Part shown: positions 1-8,859 of the stretch, piece after piece
Numbering within the stretch: the stretch's first letter is position 1
Layout of the letters: every line of letters begins with the position of its first letter
Assembly: GCF_003851685.1 (NCBI RefSeq)
Contig: NZ_CP027727.1
Coordinates: 4,774,001 to 4,838,000, forward strand
Reading direction: 5' to 3'
Source: Pseudomonas sp. R5-89-07
GTDB lineage: Bacteria > Pseudomonadota > Gammaproteobacteria > Pseudomonadales > Pseudomonadaceae
Length of the DNA: 64,000 nt
Position numbers and translations under genes: made by a program
Notes under the pieces: model-generated
What the model saw: the letters and a program-made list of their open reading frames with translations, nothing else
Database searches by the model: none
Told to the model about the DNA's origin: nothing

Positions 1-65
1 GGGCAAATTGTTTACGTGCCATGTTGAAAGTCCTGGCCAATGGAAAGTCGGCCATTCTAACCCTC

Positions 66-407
66 TCAACCGGCCAGTTGCAGGTACTCGTCGTAGGCGT
101 TGACGGCGGATGCATCGGTGAAGGTCTGGAAGTCCATGCTGCGCACGACCATGTCGTTCAGCAACTCGGTAAAGACCATCAGGGCCGGCGAATCGAAGTA
201 GGCGCTCATCGCCTGTTCGCTGCTCCAGAAGCCCGAGATCAGCCACATATCAGGGTCGGTCTGGGAATGCTGCAGCGAGAACTGCAAGCAACCCTGAGCC
301 TGTCGGCCCGGTTCGATCAAACTGCTCAAGCGTGCACCGAGTTCGGTGCTGCACCCGGTACGGGCACGGATAAAGGCCATATGGCTCGCGGGAATGGGGG
401 TGGACAT
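66..407 (-). CDS. ABM-fold monooxygenase-like protein (putative quinol/antibiotic monooxygenase)
   Basis: 113-aa protein with the size and layout of the dimeric alpha+beta ABM superfamily: a beta strand ending in a stretch of charged residues, a central 'QFSLQHS..DPDMWLISGFW' pair of strands, then a helix containing 'AYFDSPAL'. Members act on small aromatic or quinone substrates or are simply heme/lipid-binding; the substrate here cannot be told. I start at the ATG at 407 because a GGGAG ribosome site lies just upstream, although the frame is open to 473. It is divergent from an AraC-family regulator whose putative operators lie between the two genes, so it is the probable target of that regulator. 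Function beyond the fold is inference. Confidence 0.75.
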   Translation of the reverse strand: MSTPIPASHMAFIRARTGCSTELGARLSSLIEPGRQAQGCLQFSLQHSQTDPDMWLISGFWSSEQAMSAYFDSPALMVFTELLNDMVVRSMDFQTFTDASAVNAYDEYLQLAG

Positions 408-735
408 GTTCGACTCTCCCGTTGAGAAGTGATGCTCGGCAAGCACTGTGGGGGCGTGTTGCCACAGGATCAAAGATAGCGGCGCCGGTGTGGGCCCGGT
501 TAGTCAATTCCTGCAGGCTTATTGCACAATCCTGCGAGAAGCGTAGGCAGGACGTCCCAGCCGCCGATTTATTCCAGGCGCAAACGCCATGTTTCAGGGA
601 GATGACAGCCCTCTTGCTTGCCTGATCCACGCCATGGCGCAGGATCAGGCAAGGATTGTGCAGAATCGACGTAACACTATTTGAAAACCCACCGCTAAGC
701 TGAGCCCCATCAAACCCGCGTGTAGAGGACGCCCC
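408..735. promoter_or_regulatory. Divergent control region with two inverted repeats
   Basis: This 328-bp gap holds no convincing gene. It contains an 11-bp perfect inverted repeat, TGCACAATCCT at 523-533 and AGGATTGTGCA at 652-662, about 118 bp apart, and a 12-bp perfect inverted repeat, CTTGCCTGATCC at 617-628 and GGATCAGGCAAG at 642-653, whose right arm overlaps the second copy of the first repeat. Widely separated half-sites in a divergent gap are typical of AraC-family operators. Binding by the adjacent regulator is inferred. Confidence 0.55.
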
Positions 736-1665
736 ATGTCGTCGCCCGACCTCAAGCCCATTCCCCTCGATGCCGAGATGGAAAAGCAGCGTGCCGAACT
801 GGCCAGCATTGTGCACCGTCATACCTGGGAGGATGGTTCCTACGGCACGGCGATCACGTCGCTGTACCTGAACCGCCACAACACACCGCGCGACTTCATG
901 CCGGTACTGGTGGAGCCGGCCCTGTGCATCCTGGCCAGTGGCAGCAAGGAAGTGCGCCTGGCCGACGAAATCTTTGCCTACGACCCGCTCAACTACCTGG
1001 TGTTCTCGGTGGCCATGCCCGTGTCCGGGCGGATTATCGACGCCACCCCTCAAGACCCCAACCTGTCGGTGCGCATCAACATCGACCCGGCCCAGCTCAC
1101 CGCGCTGATTGCCGAAGCCGGGCCGATGGGCGTGCCGTCGCGTCCGACCGCCCGTGGCATGTACGTCGACCGCATCGACCATCAGCTGCTCGACGCCGTG
1201 CTGCGCCTGACCCGCCTGCTGGATACGCCCAAGGATATCGCGATGCTCGCGCCGCTGATCAACCGCGAAATCCTCTACCGCTTGTTGCGTGGGCCTCAAG
1301 GCTATCGTTTGTATGAAATCGCCGTGGCCAACAGCCAGAGCCATCGCGTGAGCCAGGCGATCAAGTGGTTGAACGGCAACTACGAACAGCCGCTGCGCAT
1401 CGATGACCTGGCCCGGGAAGTGAACCTGAGCGTCTCGACTTTGCACCACCGTTTCAAGGCGATCACCGCCATGAGCCCGCTGCAATATCAGAAACAACTG
1501 CGCTTGCAGGAAGCCCGGCGGCTGATGATTGCCGAAGGGTTGGAGGCTTCGGCAGCAGGGTATCGAGTGGGCTATGAAAGCCCCTCGCAGTTCAGCCGGG
1601 AATACAGCCGGTTGTTTGGTGCACCGCCTTTGCGCGACCTGGCCCGGTTACGCCAAAGCATCTGA
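736..1665 (+). CDS. AraC-family transcriptional regulator
   Basis: 309 aa. Residues about 20-190 form the N-terminal cupin-like AraC_N type effector domain ('RHNTPRDFMPVLVEPALCILASGSKEV'-like core in part). Residues about 205-305 hold the two helix-turn-helix units, with 'IDDLARE.NLSVSTLHHRFK' and 'GYRVGYESPSQFSREYSRLFG' being classical. A good AGAGGAC ribosome site precedes the ATG. Regulators with this N-terminal type often sit beside small oxidoreductase genes and bind small organic effectors; here the divergent ABM protein is the likely target. The effector is unknown. Confidence 0.9.
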   Translation: MSSPDLKPIPLDAEMEKQRAELASIVHRHTWEDGSYGTAITSLYLNRHNTPRDFMPVLVEPALCILASGSKEVRLADEIFAYDPLNYLVFSVAMPVSGRIIDATPQDPNLSVRINIDPAQLTALIAEAGPMGVPSRPTARGMYVDRIDHQLLDAVLRLTRLLDTPKDIAMLAPLINREILYRLLRGPQGYRLYEIAVANSQSHRVSQAIKWLNGNYEQPLRIDDLAREVNLSVSTLHHRFKAITAMSPLQYQKQLRLQEARRLMIAEGLEASAAGYRVGYESPSQFSREYSRLFGAPPLRDLARLRQSI

Positions 1666-1683
1666 TGCAATGAAAATCAAAAT

Positions 1684-1770
1684 GTGGGAGGGGGCTTGCC
1701 CCCGATGGCGGCGTGTCAGCTACACATTGGCTGACTGACACACTGCTATCGGGGGCAAGCCCCCTCCCAC
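1684..1770. repeat. REPIN (inverted REP doublet), G-rich family
   Basis: Two 23-nt REP arms in inverted orientation at 1684-1706 and 1748-1770, each with the core GGGGGCTTGCCCCC, separated by 41 nt that contain a further small inverted match (GTGTCAG/CTGACAC). It lies between the convergent ends of the AraC gene and gtrS. The same unit recurs at 13277, 16112, 41545, 49474 and 63727. Confidence 0.9.
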
Positions 1771-1788
1771 AGTTGGTCCGGCGTATGT

Positions 1789-3267
1789 TCAGTCGAGGCC
1801 GCGGGGCAGCTGCAGGGTCACCCGCAATCCACCCTCGCGCAAATTCTGCAAACTCACTTCACCGCCATGGCTGTGGGCAATGTTACGGGCGATGCCCAAG
1901 CCAAGGCCGTACCCTTGCTGCTGCCCGGCCAGGCGAAAGTGCGGTTCGAACACCTGCTCCAGGCGCTGTTCCGGCACGCCGGGGCCTTCATCATCCACGT
2001 GCAGGATAAACTCGGCGCCATCGTCCTCGATGTGCAAATGCGCGTTCTGTCCGTATTTCAGCGCATTGTCGATCAGGTTGCCGATGCAGCGTTTGAGCGC
2101 CAGCGGCTTGCCCGGATAGGTGGTCAAGGCCTGCCCATGCTGGGTCACGCGCCCATTGCCGTTGGGCGCCAGGTACGGCTCGACCAGGCATTCAAGTACG
2201 TGATTGAGGTCGACCGGCTGGATGTTCTCGTGGATATCAGTGTCTTTCACGCATTGCAGCGCGCCTTTGACCAGCAATTCCAACTCATCCAGGTCACGCC
2301 CGAACTTGGTTTGCAGGTTCTCGTCTTCAAGCAATTCCACGCGCAGGCGCAGGCGCGTGATGGGCGTGCGCAAGTCGTGGGAGATCGCGCTGAACAACTG
2401 GCTGCGCTCGGTCAGGTAACGGCTGATGCGCTCACGCATGGCATTGAACGCACGCCCCACTTCCACCACTTCGCTGCCGCCGCCTTCGGCCACCGGCTCT
2501 ACATCGGCGCCCAGGGACATGTCCCGCGCCGCCCGCGCCAGGCGCTTGAGCGGCCGGCTTTGCCAATGCACCAGCAGGCCGATAAACAGCAACAGAAAAC
2601 CGCTGGTCAGCACGATAAACCACACCTGTTGGGCAGGCAGGCCTTGCTCTTCGAGGCTGGTGTATGGCTCCGGCAGCAGCGAGGCAATGTACAGCCATTC
2701 ACCGGGCGCGAGCTGGATCTGGGTGACCAGCACCGGCGGGTTGACCGGCTCCAGGGTCAATGCGTAGTGCGCCCAGGAGCGCGGCAGTTCATCAAGCTTG
2801 AGACCAGCGTTGAAGATGCGCAGGTCTTCGGCGCTGACGAACTCCACCGAGATATGCACATCGGCGCCGAGGGTCTGGCGCAGCACTTCGTCCACCGCCA
2901 CCAGCACCGCCTGCTTGCGCGGGGTTTCGGGCAAGATCTGCATGTCCAGCGGGCGATCATTGAGGGTCACCACAAACCGCGTGCCGCCCATGCTGCGCAA
3001 CTGGTCGAGCACCAGCGGGCGATAGGCCACCGGCAACGAACGGAAGTAACTCACGCTGGCGGTCATCGAATGCGCCAGGCTACGGGCGCTGGTCACCAGG
3101 CCTTCCAGCTGGGTGGCGCGCAGCTGCGACACCCAGATCACGCTGGACAGCGCCTGGGCGAACAACACGGCAAGCAGGGTCAACAGCAACATGCGCCCCA
3201 GCAGCGAGCGTGGCACGGGGAAACGGCGGCGGCGTTCGCTCAGGTGTTCAGTGGGCATTGCCGGCAA
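1789..3267 (-). CDS. gtrS: GtrS-type sensor histidine kinase (glucose/2-ketogluconate response)
   Basis: 492-aa inner-membrane kinase. It has a membrane segment at about 23-46, a periplasmic sensor region to about 212, a second membrane segment at about 214-234, HAMP at about 235-285, HisKA with 'SAISHDLRTP' (His297), and a HATPase with 'NLIDNALKYG', 'DDEGPGV' and 'GLGLGIA' boxes. The start overlaps the 3' end of gltR by 20 bp, so the two are translationally coupled; a second Met three codons in is also possible. The position next to gltR, glk and edd matches the known Pseudomonas GtrS/GltR system, which controls glucose porin/ABC uptake and hex genes. Signal identity rests on that knowledge, not on this sequence. 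Confidence 0.88.
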   Translation of the reverse strand: MPAMPTEHLSERRRRFPVPRSLLGRMLLLTLLAVLFAQALSSVIWVSQLRATQLEGLVTSARSLAHSMTASVSYFRSLPVAYRPLVLDQLRSMGGTRFVVTLNDRPLDMQILPETPRKQAVLVAVDEVLRQTLGADVHISVEFVSAEDLRIFNAGLKLDELPRSWAHYALTLEPVNPPVLVTQIQLAPGEWLYIASLLPEPYTSLEEQGLPAQQVWFIVLTSGFLLLFIGLLVHWQSRPLKRLARAARDMSLGADVEPVAEGGGSEVVEVGRAFNAMRERISRYLTERSQLFSAISHDLRTPITRLRLRVELLEDENLQTKFGRDLDELELLVKGALQCVKDTDIHENIQPVDLNHVLECLVEPYLAPNGNGRVTQHGQALTTYPGKPLALKRCIGNLIDNALKYGQNAHLHIEDDGAEFILHVDDEGPGVPEQRLEQVFEPHFRLAGQQQGYGLGLGIARNIAHSHGGEVSLQNLREGGLRVTLQLPRGLD

Positions 3268-3982
3268 CCACGCTGGCTGCCAGTTGATAGCCGCTGCCGC
3301 GTACGGTGCGGATCAGCCGCGGGGGCTTTTCGGTGTCGCGCAGGCGTTGGCGCAGGCGGCTGACGGCCATGTCGACGATCCGGTCCAACGGCATCAGGTC
3401 GCGGCCACGGGTGGCGTTGCCGATGGTGTCGCGGTCGAGGATCTGTTGCGGGTGGTCGAGAAACAGCTTGAGCAAGGCAAAGTCGGCACCGGAGAGGATC
3501 ACCTCTTCGCCATCCACGTGAAACAGGCGATGGCTGATCATATCCAGGCGCCATTCATCGAACACCAACACCTCGCCGCCACTGCTGCGCTCTTGGCCGA
3601 ACTGGCAGCGACGCAGCAGCGCCTTGATCCGCGCCTGCAACTCGCGGGGGCTGAACGGCTTGCCGATGTAATCATCGGCGCCCAGTTCCAGGCCGATCAC
3701 GCGGTCGGCTTCGTCGGAACTGGCAGTAAGCATGATGATCGGCACCTGCGCCTGGCGCGGGTGCTGGCGGACCCAGCGGCAGAGGCTGAAACCGTCTTCG
3801 TCCGGCAACATCACATCGAGGATGACCAGGTCGCACGGGGCCTCGCTCATCGCCTGGCGGAACCCCGCGCCATCGGCCACACCACGGACCTGGAAGCCGG
3901 CGCGACTGAGGTAGGTTTGCAGCAATTCGCGGATTTCCTGGTCGTCGTCGACGAGGAGAATCGATTTACTGATTACGCTCAC
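3248..3982 (-). CDS. gltR: GltR-type OmpR-family response regulator
   Basis: 244 aa. The receiver domain covers about 1-120, with acidic pocket 'VDDD' and phospho-acceptor Asp56 in 'LVILDVMLPD', and conserved Lys in 'IGKPFSPREL'. The winged-helix DNA-binding domain is at about 140-240, ending in 'TVRGSGYQL'. I use the GTG at 3982 because AAGGAGG precedes it at ideal spacing; the longer frame to 4060 would add 26 residues outside the family. Partner of gtrS (overlapping). Separated from glk by 141 bp with REP elements, so it probably has its own promoter or partial read-through. Expected role: control of glucose transport and Entner-Doudoroff genes. Confidence 0.9.
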   Translation of the reverse strand: MSVISKSILLVDDDQEIRELLQTYLSRAGFQVRGVADGAGFRQAMSEAPCDLVILDVMLPDEDGFSLCRWVRQHPRQAQVPIIMLTASSDEADRVIGLELGADDYIGKPFSPRELQARIKALLRRCQFGQERSSGGEVLVFDEWRLDMISHRLFHVDGEEVILSGADFALLKLFLDHPQQILDRDTIGNATRGRDLMPLDRIVDMAVSRLRQRLRDTEKPPRLIRTVRGSGYQLAASVVAGNAH

Positions 3983-4021
3983 GGGGTCCTCCTTGTTGTG
4001 ATGGGGTGCTCTTGAGGGCCT

Positions 4022-4117
4022 CATCGGGGGCAAGTCGAATCGTCGCACCGCCCCTCCCACATTTGAAAGCGTTCACAATTCAAAGTGTGGGAGGGGGCTT
4101 GCCCCCGCTAAGGCCAT
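4022..4117. repeat. Degenerate REPIN between gltR and glk
   Basis: The right arm at about 4087-4109 is intact (GTGGGAGGGGGCTTGCCCCC). The left arm is damaged: it reads ATCGGGGGCAAG and then jumps through unrelated bases to CCCCTCCCAC. An element inside an operon-like block could affect read-through from glk into gltR. Confidence 0.75.
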
Positions 4118-4123
4118 CACAGC

Positions 4124-5080
4124 CTAAGCAAAGGCCTGCTCCAGCGCCACCCCCGCCCCGGTCAACCCCGAATACGGCGCCGTCACCAACCATACCGGAA
4201 TGCCTTGGAAGTAGTCGCTCATGCAACCTTTGTCGGCAAAGCTTTTGGCAAAACCGCTGTTGATAAAGAAATCGGCAAACCTCGGTATCACCCCACCCAC
4301 GATATACACGCCGCCACGCCCACCCGTGGTCAGCACATTGTTGCCCGCCACCCGGCCCAGCCAGATGCTGAACTGCTCGAGGACTTCCATCGCCACCGGA
4401 TCGCCCGCCAGGCCCGCCGCCGTGATGGCCTCGGGCGTGTCCAGCACCGGTGTGTGCCCATCCACCGCACAAATCGCCCGGTACAGGCGCGGCAACCCAC
4501 CGCCGCTCAACGCGGTTTCAGCGCTGACGTGGCCGATTTCGCTGTAGATGTGTTGCCACAACTGGGTTTCGCGCGGGCTGCTCAGGGGCAGGTCGACATG
4601 GCCGCCCTCCCCTGGCAACGCGGCCCAACGGCCTGCGCCGAAGTCCAGCAGGGTACCGACGCCCAGGCCGGTGCCCGGGCCGATCACCACCGCCGGTCGC
4701 AACGGCTCCGGGGTGCCTTCGCAGACCACGCGGAATTCATCGGGCTGCAAGCGGGTCATGCCCAGGGCCATGGCCGAGAAATCGTTGACCAGCAGCAGTT
4801 CGTCCACCTGCAATGTTTGGCAGAACGCCGTCTTGCTCAAGCGCCAGTGATTGTTGGTGAACTTGAACTCATCGCCGCTCACCGGCCCGGCCACCGACAG
4901 GCATACCGCGCCAATGTCACCCAGCGCCAGGCCTGCTTCCTTGAGATAGACCTTGATGGCCTCCTCAGGGCTTGAGTGATCCGCCGTGGCCAGCACGCGG
5001 ATCGCATGCAGTGCCTGATCCCGCCACAACGCAAAACGGGCGTTGGTACCCCCGATATCACCGACCAGCGCTAACTTCAC
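4124..5080 (-). CDS. glk: Glucokinase
   Basis: 318-aa cytoplasmic kinase, the normal length of the proteobacterial Glk family. The N-terminal ATP phosphate motif '[12 protein letters not shown]' is followed by 'LSVAGPV', the sugar-binding 'NDFSAMALG', 'IGPGTGLG' and 'GEGGHVDL'. It makes glucose-6-phosphate for the Entner-Doudoroff route. The start is GTG at 5080 and overlaps the edd stop codon (GTGA), so translation is coupled to edd. Confidence 0.95.
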   Translation of the reverse strand: MKLALVGDIGGTNARFALWRDQALHAIRVLATADHSSPEEAIKVYLKEAGLALGDIGAVCLSVAGPVSGDEFKFTNNHWRLSKTAFCQTLQVDELLLVNDFSAMALGMTRLQPDEFRVVCEGTPEPLRPAVVIGPGTGLGVGTLLDFGAGRWAALPGEGGHVDLPLSSPRETQLWQHIYSEIGHVSAETALSGGGLPRLYRAICAVDGHTPVLDTPEAITAAGLAGDPVAMEVLEQFSIWLGRVAGNNVLTTGGRGGVYIVGGVIPRFADFFINSGFAKSFADKGCMSDYFQGIPVWLVTAPYSGLTGAGVALEQAFA

Positions 5081-6903
5081 TTAAGCGTCTCCAAGGCACA
5101 GGTAAAGGCGCTGGCGCCCTGCTCTGCGGAGCTTGCGGCCAAGCGCATGAATGCAAACAACTCGCGACCGGCGCCCACGTTATTGCCCAACAGGCCCGTG
5201 GCCGGCGTGCGCGCGGCAAATTCTTCGGCGTCCACCTTAAGCTCCAGGGTGCCGGTGACGCCATCGACGCGAATGATATCGCCATCTTTAACCCGCGCCA
5301 GCGGCCCGCCGCTCTGGGCTTCAGGATTGACGTGGATCGCGGCGGGGATCTTACCCGACGCGCCGGACATACGCCCGTCTGTCACCAGCGCTACTTTGAA
5401 ACCACGGTCCTGCAACACGCCAAGGAACGGGGTCATCTTGTGCAATTCGGGCATGCCGTTGGAGCGCGGGCCCTGGAAGCGCATCACCGCGACGAAGTCT
5501 TTTTCCAACTGGCCGGCCTTGAACGCATCGGCCAGGTCCTGTTGGTCCTGGAACACCACGGCCGGTGCTTCGACCACCTGGTGCTCCGGCGCAACGGCCG
5601 AGACTTTCATCACGCCACGGCCGAGGTTGCCTTCCATCACCCGCAAGCCGCCTTCCGGCGAAAACGCACGGGCCACGGGACGCAGGATGGTTTCGTCGAG
5701 GCTTTCGATGGGGCCGTCGCGCCAGATCAGTTCGCCGTCGACCAGGAACGGCTCCTGGGTGTACCGGCTCAAGCCCTTGCCCGCCACGGTGTTGACGTCT
5801 TCGTGCAGCAGGCCGGCTTCGAGCAGTTCGCGGATCAGGAACGACATGCCGCCCGCTGCCTGGAAATGATTGATGTCAGCCTTGCCGTTCGGATACACGT
5901 GCGACAGGGTCGGGACCACCTCGGAGAGGTCGGCCATGTCCTGCCAGGTCAGGATGATACCGGCCGACATGGCGATGGCCGGCATGTGCAGGGTGTGGTT
6001 GGTGGACCCGCCCGTGGCGTTGAGGGCGACGATGGAATTGACGATGGACTTCTCGTCGACGATCTCGCCGATCGGCGTGAAGTTGCCGTTGGCCTTGGTC
6101 AGGCGCGTGACCTGGTGCGCGGCCTCGCGGGTCAGCGCATCGCGCAGTGGCGTGTACGGGTTGACGAACGAAGCGCCCGGCAGGTGCAGGCCCATCACTT
6201 CCATCAACAGCTGGTTGGTGTTGGCGGTGCCGTAGAAGGTGCAGGTACCGGGGCTGTGGTAGGACTTCATCTCCGATTCCAGCAGCTCTTCGCGGGTGGC
6301 CTTGCCTTCGGCATAGCGCTGGCGCACGTCGGCTTTCTGCTTGTTGGAGATGCCCGACGGCATCGGCCCGCCGGGCACGAAGATCATCGGCAGGTGGCCG
6401 TAGCGCAGCGCGCCCATCATCAGGCCGGGGACGATCTTGTCGCAGATGCCCAGCATCAGCGCGGCGTCGAACATGTTATGGGACAGCGCTACCGCCGTGG
6501 ACATGGCGATGACTTCGCGGCTGAGCAGGCTCAGTTCCATGCCCGGCTCGCCCTGGGTCACGCCGTCGCACATGGCGGGCGTGCCGCCGGCGAACTGGCC
6601 GACCGAACCGACTTCGCGCAGGGCTTTTTTGATTTGTTCAGGGAAATGTTCGTACGGCTGGTGCGCCGAGAGCATGTCGTTATACGAAGAAACAATTGCC
6701 ACGTTGGCGGCATTCATCATGCGCAGGCTGTTTTTGTCTTCGGTGCCGCAACCCGCCACGCCGTGGGCGAAGTTGGCGCACTGCAGCTTGCCGCGCATCG
6801 GACCGTCGCTGGCTGCGCCGCGAATGAGCGCAAGGTAAGCCTCGCGGGTGGCGCGGCTGCGGGCGATAAGCCGTTCGGTGACCTCAAGAACGCGGGGATG
6901 CAT
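5077..6903 (-). CDS. edd: Phosphogluconate dehydratase (6-phosphogluconate to KDPG)
   Basis: 608 aa, full length for the IlvD/Edd family. Visible signatures include '[21 protein letters not shown]', '[25 protein letters not shown]' (in part) and '[13 protein letters not shown]', and Cys residues consistent with the 4Fe-4S cluster ('CGTED', 'ICDKIVPG', 'GTCTFYG'). It catalyses the first committed step of the Entner-Doudoroff pathway, the main sugar route of pseudomonads. First gene of the edd-glk(-gltR-gtrS) unit, with HexR-type operators upstream, so induction by KDPG through HexR is expected. Confidence 0.97.
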   Translation of the reverse strand: MHPRVLEVTERLIARSRATREAYLALIRGAASDGPMRGKLQCANFAHGVAGCGTEDKNSLRMMNAANVAIVSSYNDMLSAHQPYEHFPEQIKKALREVGSVGQFAGGTPAMCDGVTQGEPGMELSLLSREVIAMSTAVALSHNMFDAALMLGICDKIVPGLMMGALRYGHLPMIFVPGGPMPSGISNKQKADVRQRYAEGKATREELLESEMKSYHSPGTCTFYGTANTNQLLMEVMGLHLPGASFVNPYTPLRDALTREAAHQVTRLTKANGNFTPIGEIVDEKSIVNSIVALNATGGSTNHTLHMPAIAMSAGIILTWQDMADLSEVVPTLSHVYPNGKADINHFQAAGGMSFLIRELLEAGLLHEDVNTVAGKGLSRYTQEPFLVDGELIWRDGPIESLDETILRPVARAFSPEGGLRVMEGNLGRGVMKVSAVAPEHQVVEAPAVVFQDQQDLADAFKAGQLEKDFVAVMRFQGPRSNGMPELHKMTPFLGVLQDRGFKVALVTDGRMSGASGKIPAAIHVNPEAQSGGPLARVKDGDIIRVDGVTGTLELKVDAEEFAARTPATGLLGNNVGAGRELFAFMRLAASSAEQGASAFTCALETLK

Positions 6904-7023
6904 GTATAGAACTCCAGGCTAACGGATGTGGCGACCTGAGTGTCTATGCTGATCAAACGCCCGCCGCACATGGGATGGCAGGGAGTCGTTTGGATCATCG
7001 GACCAGTTGATTCAGGTCACTCG

Positions 7024-7038
7024 TTGTAGATTGAACAA
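7024..7038. promoter_or_regulatory. HexR-type operator, edd side
   Basis: TTGT-N7-ACAA: TTGT at 7024-7027 and ACAA at 7035-7038, an exact match to the HexR half-site arrangement described in Pseudomonas. It lies about 120 bp before edd. HexR itself is not in this window. Confidence 0.8.
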
Positions 7039-7085
7039 AATATTGCCACTAAAAAGGCTTGTTTTCTATTTTTATGCGAATAATC

Positions 7086-7100
7086 TTGTAATTCTTACAA
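7086..7100. promoter_or_regulatory. HexR-type operator, gap side
   Basis: Second TTGT-N7-ACAA: TTGT at 7086-7089 and ACAA at 7097-7100, 24 bp before the gap start codon and so placed to block its transcription. It pairs with the site at 7024 in the same divergent promoter region. Confidence 0.8.
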
Positions 7101-7124
7101 CAAATCGACGATAGGCACCTTCCA

Positions 7125-8126
7125 ATGACTCTACGTATCGCAATCAATGGTTTTGGCCGCATCGGCCGTAATGTCCTGCGCGCACTGTATACCCAAGGCT
7201 ACCGCCAGGATTTGCAGATCGTCGCCATCAACGATCTGGGCGACAGTTCAATCAATGCCCACCTGCTCAAATACGACACCGTCCATGGCACATTCGAAGC
7301 AGAGGTCGCCCACGATCAGGAAAGCCTGACCGTCAATGGCGACCGGATCGCCGTCAGTGCCATTCGCAACCCGGCCGACCTGCCGTGGGCCGCGCACAAG
7401 ATCGACGTGGTGTTCGAATGCACCGGCCTGTTCACCGACCGTGACAAGGCTGCCGCCCATATTACCGCCGGCGCGCGCAAGGTGATCATCTCCGCCCCGG
7501 CCAAGGGCGCGGACGCGACCGTGGTCTACGGCGTCAACCATGACATTCTGCGTCAATCGCACCAGATCATCTCCAACGCATCGTGCACCACCAACTGCCT
7601 GGCGCCGGTCGCCCAGGTGCTGCACCGCGAACTGGGCATCGAAAGCGGCCTGATGACCACGATTCACGCCTATACCAACGACCAGAACCTGACTGACGTC
7701 TACCACACCGACCCGTACCGCGCACGGTCGGCCACCCAGAACATGATCCCGAGCAAGACCGGCGCCGCTGAAGCTGTCGGCCTGGTGCTGCCGGAGCTCG
7801 CGGGCAAGCTGACCGGCATGGCCGTGCGCGTGCCGGTGATCAACGTGTCGCTGGTGGACCTCACCGTACAGCTGAAGAAAGAAGCCACGGCCGATGAAGT
7901 CAACGCGCTGTTGAAGCACGCCAGCCAGCACTCGAAAATCCTCGGCTACAACACCCTGCCGCTGGTTTCCAGTGACTTCAACCATAACCCGCTGTCATCG
8001 ATCTTCGATGCCAACCACACCAAGGTCAGCGGCAAGCTGCTTAAAGTGCTGGCCTGGTATGACAACGAGTGGGGCTTCTCCAACCGCATGCTCGACAACT
8101 GCCTGGCGCTCTGCAACGCCGAGTAA
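7125..8126 (+). CDS. gap: Type I glyceraldehyde-3-phosphate dehydrogenase
   Basis: 333 aa, complete. Rossmann motif '[14 protein letters not shown]' at 7-20, nucleotide-selecting 'AINDLGD', and the catalytic '[12 protein letters not shown]' with Cys154. The C-terminal '[15 protein letters not shown]' is diagnostic. It is the Gap copy that pseudomonads place opposite edd and control with HexR, so it handles glyceraldehyde-3-phosphate made by KDPG aldolase. A terminator-like REP palindrome follows at 8149. Confidence 0.97.
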   Translation: MTLRIAINGFGRIGRNVLRALYTQGYRQDLQIVAINDLGDSSINAHLLKYDTVHGTFEAEVAHDQESLTVNGDRIAVSAIRNPADLPWAAHKIDVVFECTGLFTDRDKAAAHITAGARKVIISAPAKGADATVVYGVNHDILRQSHQIISNASCTTNCLAPVAQVLHRELGIESGLMTTIHAYTNDQNLTDVYHTDPYRARSATQNMIPSKTGAAEAVGLVLPELAGKLTGMAVRVPVINVSLVDLTVQLKKEATADEVNALLKHASQHSKILGYNTLPLVSSDFNHNPLSSIFDANHTKVSGKLLKVLAWYDNEWGFSNRMLDNCLALCNAE

Positions 8127-8148
8127 AGCCATTTGGAGTGGGGCTTGT

Positions 8149-8174
8149 GTGGGGAGGGGGCAAGCCCCTCCCAC
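8149..8174. repeat. REP palindrome, probable gap terminator
   Basis: GTGGGGAGGGGGC facing GCCCCTCCCAC with almost no loop. It is a compact, spacer-less form of the G-rich REP placed 22 bp after the gap stop codon; such hairpins can stop transcription or protect mRNA 3' ends. Confidence 0.6.
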
Positions 8175-8223
8175 ATTTGAGCGGTGCAAGGCTGCAGAAA
8201 TAGCCACTTGCCATTTCGGCTGA

Positions 8224-8238
8224 TGATAAGCATTATCA
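8224..8238. promoter_or_regulatory. Fur box before the ECF sigma gene
   Basis: TGATAAGCATTATCA fits the 7-1-7 Fur consensus (TGATAAT-N-ATTATCA) at 13 of 14 defined positions. It lies 28 bp before the GTG start at 8266, so iron repression of the whole sigma/anti-sigma/receptor block is expected. Confidence 0.85.
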
Positions 8239-8265
8239 TTAACTGCAAATCGGTCTGGTATCACT

Positions 8266-8784
8266 GTGAGCCAATCTCGCTTCAACCACGTCTTTCTCAC
8301 CCAACGGGTGATCCTGCTGCGCACGCTGCAACGCATGGTGAATAACCACAGCACCGCCGAGGACCTGCTGCAGGAAACCTACCTGCGCGTGACTCGCGCC
8401 CTGAGTGAGCGGCCGATCGACCACCTGGAACCCTTCGTCTACCAGACAGCGCGCAACCTGGCGCTGGATCATTTGCGTTCGCGCAGGATTCAGGCTCGCA
8501 CCCTGCAGGAAGATGTACCGCTGGATATCCTGCAAAGTGTCGCCGCCCCGATCAGCACACCTGAAGACGCCACCCAGGCCGAGCAACTGCTCGAGCATTT
8601 GAGCGTCAGCCTGGGCCAGTTGAGCGCCCGCCAGCAACGCATCTTTATCCTCAGCCGCCTGCACGGTTGCAGCTACCAGGAGATTGCCGATCAGTTGCAG
8701 GTCTCCTTGAGCACCGTACAAAAGGAACTGAAGTTGATCATGGCCATCTGTGTAGGTGTGGCCGAACGATTGGATCAGCCTTAA
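8266..8784 (+). CDS. hxuI: FecI-type ECF sigma factor of a heme uptake system (HxuI-like)
   Basis: 172 aa. Region 2 at about 10-75 ('AEDLLQETYLRV' and 'YQTARNLALDHLRSRR') and region 4 at about 110-165 ('LSARQQRIFILSRLHGCSYQEIADQL..SLSTVQKEL'). The start codon is GTG and the Fur box lies directly upstream. Followed by a FecR-type anti-sigma and an STN-domain receptor, the standard cell-surface signalling trio. The HxuI name is by gene order and by the heme oxygenase downstream, matching the Pseudomonas HxuIRA arrangement; it is not proven by sequence alone. Confidence 0.85.
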   Translation: MSQSRFNHVFLTQRVILLRTLQRMVNNHSTAEDLLQETYLRVTRALSERPIDHLEPFVYQTARNLALDHLRSRRIQARTLQEDVPLDILQSVAAPISTPEDATQAEQLLEHLSVSLGQLSARQQRIFILSRLHGCSYQEIADQLQVSLSTVQKELKLIMAICVGVAERLDQP

Positions 8785-8859
8785 GCTTCACTCCGACAGA
8801 GGCGTCGATCCAGGCTGTAGGAAAAATGAATAGAACGTGGCGAAGACCCGAGGAACACC

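Noticed and set aside
250..1497. 415-aa open frame on the minus strand across the AraC gene
   Set aside because: Mirror frame of a GC-rich gene: low-complexity composition rich in His, Arg, Gly and Val, no motifs, and it overlaps two well-supported genes.
1867..3363. 498-aa open frame opposite gtrS
   Set aside because: Antisense frame produced by GC-biased third positions; the minus-strand kinase has all its family motifs.
4972..6909. 645-aa open frame opposite edd
   Set aside because: Composition is His/Arg/Gln-rich without domains, while edd on the other strand is a complete enzyme.
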